Part shown: positions 55,216-64,000 of the stretch, one piece after another
Layout of the letters: each line of letters opens with the position of its first letter
How positions within the stretch are numbered: position 1 is the stretch's first letter
Assembly: GCF_003945595.2 (NCBI RefSeq)
Contig: NW_024104441.1
Coordinates: 186,001 to 250,000 of the forward strand
Length of the DNA: 64,000 bases
Source: Pipra filicauda
Lineage: Eukaryota; Chordata; Aves; Passeriformes; Pipridae
Direction of reading: 5' to 3'
The notes under the pieces: model-generated
What the model was told of the DNA's origin: nothing
The model's input: only the letters and a program-made list of their open reading frames with translations
Database searches by the model: none
Position numbers and translations under genes: made by a program

Positions 55216-58200
55216 TGGACCCAGGATCAACCCCAGTTCCAGTCTCTCCACAGGCCAGCTCTTGCCCTTCACCTGGGAGCATAATCCTGGGCACAGGGAG
55301 TCATCACAGGGCATGGGGAGGAAGAGGAAGCTTGGAGTGTGGGACACTGAGGGCACCTCCCGTGGGAGAACAGCAGCCACAGTGCTCATTTCCTTCATAC
55401 CCAGAGACTGTGTGGTCTCTCGTGTAAATATCTCTGGCAGAAATGCAGAATGATTCAATTTCACCCATTAGAAGTATGACAAAAATAACCCATCATCTAA
55501 ACATTCCCCAGAGAAAGATTCTCAAATATGGTTTCACTGGATTTTTTTCCCTTGTGCTTCTGTATCCTCCATCTTTAAGAATGTAAAACAGGCACACTTG
55601 TTTGCCTGATTTTTCCTCCTTTAATTCAAAACTATCCCAATATTAGTTAAAATGTTTTGTTGCTGGCTCTGAAGATACTCCATAAGCACTAAATCACTGT
55701 AAAAATAAGGTAGACATTAAGTCATGGATAGATCAGAGGAAATACTTGCATTCCCCTTTATCCTCTTTTGCCTTTCATATTAAAGGCAGCCTGGAGTTCA
55801 GAAGTGTCAAAATAATGGTTTTCCTGATGTGTATATCTGGTTTCCTAATCAAATTCCACAGAAACAGAGCTTTCATTTAAAAAAGAAAATAAAAATTCTG
55901 GTCTTTTACCCATAAAAAACTTATTGGAGTGACTTATCTGCATTGTTTTTGCTTGGCATTACAGCACTAGGGTTGCTTTAAATAGCTCGGATTTAGCAAG
56001 ACAACTTGGTAATTCTCAGATGCATGAGGAGCATCCAACAAGTTGATTTTCTAGGACCAGAGTGGGGAATCACAGCTTGGATCGTGATTCAGGGGTGGGA
56101 TAATGGCTGGGCTGTCCAAGGTGGCTGTGGACTGGAAGGTAAACCTTCCTCCAGAGAGCCAAGCTGACAGGAATATTGATGATTATTGCACTTTTTAAGT
56201 AAATAAAAGCCTTGTTCTGCTCCTGCACTGCCTATGACTCTGTTGTACAGCCCAGTGAATGGCACTGCTGTCAAGAGCATTGCTGTGCGTCCGGGTCCTA
56301 TATGGCCCTGCACTGATAATGGTGATTTTCCATCATTTTATTGCTTACAATTGGAAAGCTGGCCCAGATCTCCCTGCAGAAGAGACTGTAGAGCCCTGTA
56401 CCCATTTACAGTATTTCCACTACCCTCAGAAAAGGATTTGCTCGTGCTTTGCTCACCGACGATAAGGCTCAACATGTTATTTTATGTAATTATAGGGAGC
56501 TATTCCTGTTTCTGATGTGGCTGTAGCTTTCTGGCATGAGCGTCTACCAAGTTTGTGGAACATGATAAATGAGATTTTTGTATTTCCATCTCTCCTGACA
56601 ACGAAAAGAAATTTCTATACAGAAACATATTTTTTTAATTATAGGTCTGACAGCTCCCTCCATTTCCGTCTCCCCCATCCAAAACACACTCTGGGGAGAT
56701 TAACCATGTTGCCAGGCACTGTAGGTCTCCTTATATCTGAAGTAACAGCCTGTGCTTCTAGCGTTAGGGAGGGTGGCCAGGTACTTAAAGTCCTTCCTTC
56801 AGTAAAATTAGCAGAAGCTGCCAGGAGATAGACGGCAATATATTTGGTACGTCCCTCGACTTTTTTTTCTTCATAGCACATCTCGTTAAAAACTCATGGG
56901 AGCTCTTCAGTTAATAATGTGTCAGTCTCCAAAAGTGGTGAGGACCCTCATCCCTTTACCTGAAGATCTCTCCATTCCTGAGATGACCTTGGCCATTGTC
57001 CCGGCCACTTTCGCTGCTGAAAACACCACAACAGTGATGAGCTCCCGAACTGCAGCTTCCCCCTCCAGCATCCTCTGGCTCTTGCAGCCACCATCGCCTT
57101 GAATTTGGAAAAGAGCTCAGGGCACCCCATCAGCAGCAGGGAGCTTGGCACGCAGGGATGTCAATTTGCCGGTGACTCAGCGTCATGATTTATCCCATTC
57201 ATGCGATGCTCCTGAGGGAAAAGCTTATTAATCAAGTCTGTGTTTCCAGTGCAGCTCCATGATTTAGGGTCCCCCATGACTAAAGTTTTAGTGAGAATGG
57301 AATTATTGCATGCCTTGGTGACTTCTGGAAAGGGCTGGCAGGGTGGGGAGAAGTAGCGAGGTGGCAGTGAGGGGTTTGTCACTTCCCAGGACCCTGAGAA
57401 GGACCAGCCCAATGGGGCTGAGCACAGGTCAGGGAGTGCTGTGAAATATTCGTAGAAGGTTGGAGCACATTGTGTTCAGAGAGGGGGTCCCTCTGTCCAG
57501 CCTCCCCTCATAACATGAGCTGCTGACCTTCTCCCCTCGCTGCCAGAGCATCCTCCTGGATGCTGAGGTACAGCTCAGTCTTTAATTTGGGGCTCACTGT
57601 TGATGCTGGCTCTGGCACAGTAGTGGTTTCTATGGCAACCCAAGGCAGATGCAGGGATGCCTCTAGCTGAGGTACCACCAGCCCAGGTATCCCAGGTTGT
57701 TTCTCCCAAATCACACGCAAACAGCCACGCAGCACATCAGGATGGACCCTGTGGTTACTCTGCCAGGTGGGCAGCAGAAGCAATGGGGCAGTGGCACTGA
57801 AAACATCTTGTGAATGCTCTTTTCTGAATCATTTCCAACTTTCCCCACGCTGTGACGCCCGCGGCAGACGGCTCAGCCTGCCCCAGCAGTGTGCCGGATG
57901 CTGCTGCACTCCGACGGGATTCAGCCTTCTGTCTCTACGGCCCTGCTGCCCAACAAGGATCATGCCAGCTGTCTCCTCTGAAAGGTCAGGCATCTGTGCT
58001 TGATATTTACCCGGACTTGTGAGATCTTTCTAATGTCGTACCAGTTAAAGATCGAATCCCTCACCTGCATCCACTACTGCTTCTCTCTGCTCTGGGTGCA
58101 GGACTCTGGACGGAGCCAAGACCAGCAAGGCTCATGTGAGCCCACAGCACTGGGTAATTGGGGGTCACCCCCCACTGGTCTCACTGTGTTTAGGGTACAC

Positions 58201-58770
58201 CCCTAAATATCACCCACAGACACCACCTTCACTTCCCAATTGCCTGTAAGCAGGATTGTGGTGTCCCTGCATAGGGGAGCTGGCCACAGCTGGATCCAAC
58301 TCTCCCACACACCAGCCGCAGTCCATCCTTTGAGATTGGGCCGTGGTGCTGGATGGGGCCCAGAAGCTGACACTAGGCATCTCATCTTATTTCTCAGGAT
58401 CCTGGCAGCCATCTCCATTTCCTGCCTCGCTCACACCTCAGCTCTCTCCAGCAAAGCCCCTCTCCTGCTGCTGCCTTCATCCCCTGCAGCCCCTTCCACC
58501 ACAGGAGAGGCCAAGCAGGAGCAAGGCTGTGCCAATGCAGGACAGCCACTGCCCAGCTCCCCCTCTCCAAAAGGGGGCCAGATCCTAACATCACATTGCT
58601 CTGCTCACCCTGGCAGTGGGGAGAAGAACAAGAGCCATCCCCACCCCACAGCACAGGTCCTGCCAGGGAAAGGCTCACTGGGCTCTCCCTTGGGAGGGGT
58701 TTTCCTGACAGGCTGCAGCATGTCTCTGCTTGGAGTAGGATAACCACGGACAACACGACTCCTGTGGGGT
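55216..58770. other. Intergenic region between IHO1 and KLHDC8B
   Basis: Mostly AT-rich to about 57.8 kb, then GC-rich. In human the small gene C3orf84 lies here; I found no exon I could assign to it. No repeat family or RNA gene was recognised. Confidence 0.45.
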
Positions 58771-58788
58771 AAAATTCCACGTGTTTCA

Positions 58789-58794
58789 TTTATT
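58789..58794 (-). terminator. KLHDC8B poly(A) signal
   Basis: Plus-strand TTTATT at 58789-58794 reads AATAAA on the minus strand, about 410 bp after the KLHDC8B stop codon at 59208-59206. Confidence 0.7.
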
Positions 58795-59205
58795 CAAGGT
58801 GCTACGTCACCTCCCAGGCACTGAGCTACAGGGCACCTCTGTGCTACATGAGACATTGACTGGGTCTACGACGACACAGCACTCACTGCTACACACACGG
58901 TACGGACACGCCGCGGCACGGCCGGGGCCGGACAGGGCAGTGAGGCCAGCGACAGTCCCGCCACCGCCGTTCCCTCCACACTGCTGGTCATGGCCGTCCC
59001 ACCAGGCAGGAGTTTGCCCTGGGTTCCATCACCACAGCACTACAGGAGCCAAGAGGGATTTCCAAAACTGCAGTTGCTCTCATGTCCAATGTCATGGGAC
59101 TGCAGTTCCCTGGAGCCAGGTCACTCGCAGGCATGGGTGCTCACACACCCTGTCCCCGTCTTCAGGCACTTGGTGCTTGGCTGGGGCTGGCTCCCAGGGC
59201 CCCAC

Positions 59206-62200
59206 TCAGGGCGCCTCACGCAGGCACAGAGCCTCGACAGCACTGCTGGGGCCCTGGGCCACTCCACCGATGAGGAAGAGCAGGCCAGGTGCTGGGCAGC
59301 TGGAGCAGGAGCAGCGGCCCGTGGGCATGGGGGGAAGTGGTTCCCACTTTTTCTGTGAGGGGCTGAACCCTTCCACTGAGTCCAGTGGGTAGGACTGGTT
59401 CCCTGTGGGAGATAGAATGGCATCAGAACCCCCTGCATCTCCCCCCACACACCCCCTAGTGTCTGCCTTTCCCCCTCTGCATGCCTCTAATATCCCAACA
59501 GGAGCCTTGGGCTGCGGGGGCTCTGAGATCCCAGAGGCAATTAGTGGGGGAACAAGAGGATTAGCCAAATCCCCACAGGGAGGGCTGCTGGCATTAATGC
59601 CGCATTGCTGGCTCTGCCCACCCTGTGCCGGCACTCCGCAGGGATAAGGAAGGGCAGCTCCAGCAGCGGCAGGGTTCAGGAACAATGCCACACCGCAGGG
59701 ATTCAGCCAGCACCAATTGCCTTCCCCATCACCTCCTCCTGCCCAGCTCACCCTGGGTGAGCCTGAGGGGTCTGGCAGCCCTCACTGCAGGGCTGGGGGT
59801 GTTATGGCTGGCACCAGGCTCCCCAGACAGCCCTTCCTGCTGCATCCCTGCTGCTGAGTGACAGCACTAACCTTTCCCCAACTCTCTTGGGAGAGGGATG
59901 CAGTGCTGCAGCCCTGCACAGTGGGGCTGAGCCACTGTGGGCTGTGAGCCCGGTACACTGCACATGAGCTGGAAAAAGCCTAGTTTGGAGGTGAAAGGAG
60001 CAAGGGGCTCAGTGGGGCAGCCTTTGGGACAGGGCAGTAGGGTCTTCTCAGAACTTGAAGGGCACAAAAGGGATGCAGATGCAGACAGTGTTGCAGTACC
60101 TCCGTGGCTTTTCACAGCCAACCTCTCCACTGTCATGCAGGTCACTGATATGCCACAGATGATGGGGATGGGAACATGGCCACACGCCTACCCCCAGCAT
60201 TACCGAGGCCACCCACGGCCACCACTCTTCCTCCTAGGCAGCTGGCCACGAAGTCGGCTCTCTTCTCCCTCATGCGGATGGTGCGGTTTGGCTTTCTCCA
60301 TGCACCTGGGGGTGAGAGGGAATGAGCATCACACACTGGGGCTCCTCTCCACACACTGATGCCACGACAGCCCCAGGTTAATCACTCCCTGGGACCAGGG
60401 AGCACAGGGCAGGATTCACATGGGTGTAAGGGGCTGATGTTCAGAGCCTGCATAATCATGTCCCTCAGGTGCAGACACCCCTCACCAATCCAAGGAGTCA
60501 TCCTGGACACGTAGGTGATGCTTCCACTCCACTCAGGGACATGGAGCTCACCTTGGGCGGGATCGAACATCTCCACGGTGTTGACGAAGTGGGGACGGGA
60601 ATAGAAGTTGTGTGGCCCTGGCTGCTGCAGCCCCCCCAGGCTGAAGACGACGCCGTCGGCCATGGCGCAGGCGGCGAAGGCGCGGCGGCTGGGCACGCTG
60701 GGATAGCGTGTCCAGCTCCTTGTCTCCAGATCAAAGGCCTCGAAGGCTGTGACGGGCAGCTTGCCCTGCCGGCCCCCTGTGCACAGAGGAGATGCTGTGG
60801 CTGCTGGTGCCCTGAGCTGGCACCATCACTGTGCTCAGCAAGCCTGAGGGGCCCCACTGACTGCAGTGCTGGGCAGCCCAGCGTGGGCTCAGCAAGCCAG
60901 AGGGGCCCCCCTGACTGCAGTGCTGGGCAGCATGGAGCTGCCCTGGGGTGCACTAGGTCACTCCGTGACCCAGAGGCAGTGGAGGTACACAGGGGATGCT
61001 CAGCTTGCCCCAGCAGCACCTACCCAGGACGAAGATCTTGTTGCCCTGCAGGAAGGCGGAGGCCCCATAGCACGGGGTGGGCATGGAGGGCAGGGGCTGC
61101 CAGTGGTCTTTCGCCGGCTCATAGACACGGACCAATGCCTGGGGAGAGGTGTCCGCACCCATTCCCCCCAGTGCGTAAACAGCCCCGTCTGCAAAAGAGG
61201 CAGTGTTGAGGCAGGGAGATCTGTGGGCAGCACCATGGGGCTGGGAGTGCCCCTGTGCCCTCCAGGGCTGGTAGCACAGGCAGTGCGGAGTCCCACGGGC
61301 ACACATTGTTCCAGGGTGGCTAGGGGATGGTGTAGCCAGGCCTGAGCCTGGCAATGCCCTGATCCTGATGGGACCCTCTTGTCCCCCTCTCTGTGCCATC
61401 CATCAGACACAGAGAAGAGCACAAGGCCATCCTCTCTAATTATTCTCAGCAGTACCATCTCCCTGGAGACACCATGGCAACACAGTCATTCTGCCAAATC
61501 CTGCTCCTGCTCCCAGCGTGGCCGGCACCCCTGCCCGCTCCCACCACTGTCCTGCCATCCCCTCTGCCCTGCTCAGCCCACTGCGACCTGGGCCATGCCA
61601 CAGCATCCCTGGTCAGGAAGCAGACTTGGGCACCACATACCTGGCTCCTAGCATGCCAAACTGTGCCAAGGCTCCAAGGCTGCTCAGGAAACTTTAGGCA
61701 GGAGTCACAATATGTTTGATGCACAGCACACCAAGTGCTCAAGCAGAGTGCTCAGCCACCCAGCATGGCCCACAGCCAGGGCAGCTGGGGAAGGCAACCA
61801 TACCTGGAGGGGGTCTGTATTGCTCATTTCTGGGCTGCAAGTGGGCTGTCTTTTGGGGCAGGAGCATGATCCTACTATTAAGTGGCAAGTTTGGCTGCTG
61901 GGTGAAAGCCTTATGCAGCATCCCAAACAGCATAGGGATTCAAATCCCACCTGAGCATCCCTGACTCCTGTATCTCCACTTCTCCAGATTGCAGCCAGGC
62001 ACCCTCCCCATCCCTCACCTCTCTGCACAGCTGAGATGCCCATGGAGGGCTGAGCCAGTGCCGCCTTCTTCTCCCACTTGCCCTCATCCACGTGGTAGAC
62101 CTCAACGGAGGCGAGAGGGCTCTGCGTCGCATCCACGCCACCCACCACCAAGATCTGCTTGCCCAGGGCGAGGGCAGCAGCGCCAGCCCGCGGCGTGGGC

Positions 62201-62391
62201 AGGGGTGGGAGCGTGGTCCAGCGCTGGGCCGGGAGGTCGAGCACCTCGGCCGTTCCCAGGGCTCGCCCACCGCCCCCGCAGCCGCCCAGCACGAAGAGCT
62301 GCCCGTCGCGGTGCGCGGCGCTGCAGTACACGCGCCGCGTGGGCATGGAGGGGAAGGTGACCCACGCGAAGGCGCCCGCGCCCGCCGCCAT
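59206..62391 (-). CDS. KLHDC8B: KLHDC8B, kelch domain-containing protein 8B (complete, 5 coding exons)
   Basis: Coding exons in order are 62391-62019, 61188-61024, 60776-60552, 60305-60204 and 59402-59206, all phase 1 at the junctions, giving 353 aa (human 354). The sequence begins MAAGAGAFAWVTFPSMPTRR and shows successive kelch repeats with paired glycines: LFVLGGCGG, ILVVGGVDA, VYALGGMGAD, VFSLGGLQQPGPHNFYSRPH, VVAVGGLGN and LFLIGGVAQGPSSAVEALCL. These form one beta-propeller. KLHDC8B is a cytoplasmic protein that concentrates at the mitotic midbody and is required for proper cytokinesis; a germline disruption has been linked to familial Hodgkin lymphoma. It lacks BTB and BACK domains. The start is fixed by alignment. 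Confidence 0.96.
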
Positions 62392-64000
62392 GGGCCTGGT
62401 CAGCCGCCCCGGGGGTCCCCGGGTCCTGATCTCGCTGTGTCGCCCATCCGGCCTGACTCGGCACTGGCCCGGCTCTGCCCACCGCCTCCTGCGGGGAGAG
62501 CATCCGAGTCAGCGCCCAGGCATGCACCGCTCCCCCAGCCCCAGCGAGCCAGCTCCCCTCGGCGCTGCGAAAGACCCCGCTCCCCGGGGCTCCCCGCCCG
62601 CCCCCTCTGGGCTCCCACTCCCTGGGGTTCTCTGCTCGCACCCACTGGTACTCCTGCTCCCCGAAGTTCCCACACTCCGGGCTCCCACTCCCCTGGGCCG
62701 CCGGTACACAGCCTGTACCCACCGGGACTTCCGCGCCCGTCTCTCTCTGCCCGCACCTTCCGAGGCTCCCAGTGCACAGTCCAGACTCCGCGATGCTCTT
62801 ACTCCCGGCGTACCGCCCGCACGCTGTCCGGATTCCCGCCTGCATCCCACAACCCACGGGGCTCTGGGGCACTGCCCGCAGCCCGCACCCACCGGCGCTC
62901 CCCGGGCTCCCGATGCACCGCCCGCACCCCCGGCGCTTCCCCGGTTCCCGCTGCGCTGCCCGCATCCCCGGCCCTCCCCAGGCTCTCGCCTGCACCCCTG
63001 GACGACCGCTCCGCCGTACCGGGACTGCCTGCGCCGCCCCGTCGCTGGGACAGGGGTACGGACAGGGACTGGGACCAGGCTCACCTCTCCGCCCGCTCTG
63101 CCGCTCTCCCCGCCGCTCCGCGCCACCGCCCGCTCCGGGCCCGCCCGCTGCCGGTGGGGGCGGCGCCGCGCCCGCCTTGGCTCCCCCTCCGGGCTCCGCT
63201 CCCCTCCGCCCGGTCCTCCCGCTGCCACCAGTCCGCCGTGCCCCTGTCGCGTTCACCTCGTCGGGACGGAGCCGCCGCAGGGAGAGGAGCTGGAGAGATC
63301 CCGCTGCCGGTGCTGGAGCTACACAGCGCCGGGCTCACAGAGCTGAGAACCCACCGTCCTGCCCAGGAGAGCACCCCCCGGCCCGTCACTGCTGCAGGGC
63401 TGCAGGGACAGAGTATGAGCTCAGCCCCACTCTGAGCACACCCTTGCCACAGTCTCTCAGCAGCGTCAGGAAGATGCACACGGGTCTTAAACCCTCCACC
63501 GCCACTTTTGTCCCCACTTGGCTGAGCCAGGCAAATGAACATGCCAGGAAAGGCACTTCCCACCCACCAGCACAGGCAGAGGCAAGGGCAGGCAGGAAAC
63601 TCACACAGAAATGAGCTAAAAAGGTTTGCTTTAAAAACAGGCAGAAGTGACAGGGCATCCGCCGAGAACATCACACCAGAAATGGCACCCGTGGGTGCTG
63701 CCAATAACACTGTGCTCACGCCGGCACCTGCTCCACACCAGTCACCGCCACAGGAGTGGGAAGGGAGGTGTGAACTGCGAGGCTGCATCACAGCCATGGT
63801 GCAAGGGATGGAAGGGACCTGCCTGGCGAGCAGAGGGGCACGGTGAGCCCCAGCCCTCATGCAGGAAGGGCACCTTGGGCACCGCTGCCAAGGAATGGAA
63901 AACCATTTCCTCCAGGAATCCCATCACACAAGCTCCCGGGACACTTGTGTTTGGGCATGGAGGCTCCTGGTAGGACTGAACGCCCACACTGCACATTGGA
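62392..64000 (-). promoter_or_regulatory. KLHDC8B 5' region with CpG island and GC-rich repeats
   Basis: The first ~900 bp upstream of the ATG is CpG-rich and probably holds the 5' UTR and promoter. From about 62,570 to 63,010 it contains degenerate repeats of 'gggctcccactccc' and 'gcaccgcccgcacccc' type. From 63,400 the composition becomes mixed. No coding exon was recognised before the window ends. Confidence 0.5.

Noticed and set aside
56234..56515. A 93-codon plus-strand frame between IHO1 and KLHDC8B
   Set aside because: No domain, and no match to C3orf84 or another known gene; an overlapping alternative frame is also open.
1..64000. CRISPR arrays, operons, prophage or bacterial mobile elements
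   Set aside because: The window is clearly spliced vertebrate nuclear DNA; the tandem repeats lack the spacer structure of CRISPR.

Overview
The window is vertebrate nuclear DNA, almost certainly avian. It carries split genes with GT-AG introns, CpG-rich promoters and CR1-type LINE 3' ends. The first 32 kb is extremely compact and GC-rich, as in avian microchromosomal regions. I cannot fix the species; a neognath such as a passerine is plausible. All gene names rest on reading translated exons against remembered family sequences; no database search was run.

Layout, 1-32 kb (gene-dense, GC-rich): the 5' end of TADA3 (-, partial), ARPC4 (+), TTLL3 (+), RPUSD3 (-), JAGN1 (+), the tandem interleukin-17 receptor genes IL17RE (+) and IL17RC (+), CRELD1 (+) and PRRT3 (-). 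This is the gene order of human 3p25.3, except that no CIDEC lies between RPUSD3 and JAGN1. Intergenic gaps are often a few hundred bases or less, and two stop codons lie inside poly(A) signals.

Layout, 32-58 kb (AT-rich): IHO1 (CCDC36, -), a meiotic double-strand-break gene of seven coding exons with introns up to about 7 kb. The composition changes abruptly near 32.1-32.3 kb, at the IHO1 poly(A) signal. In human this gene lies in 3p21.31, so the PRRT3-IHO1 interval is a junction between two human synteny blocks.

Layout, 58-64 kb (GC-rich again): KLHDC8B (-), a kelch beta-propeller gene that also neighbours IHO1 in human 3p21.31, followed by its CpG-rich 5' region.

Reconstructed coding lengths agree closely with remembered mammalian lengths: ARPC4 168 aa (168), JAGN1 183 (183), IL17RE 679 (667), IL17RC 722 (about 720-790), CRELD1 423 (420), PRRT3 993 (981), IHO1 640 (594), KLHDC8B 353 (354). 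This supports the exon models. The genes do not form one pathway. The functionally linked set is IL17RE plus IL17RC, receptor subunits that pair with IL17RA. No operon, CRISPR array, phage or integrated element system is present.
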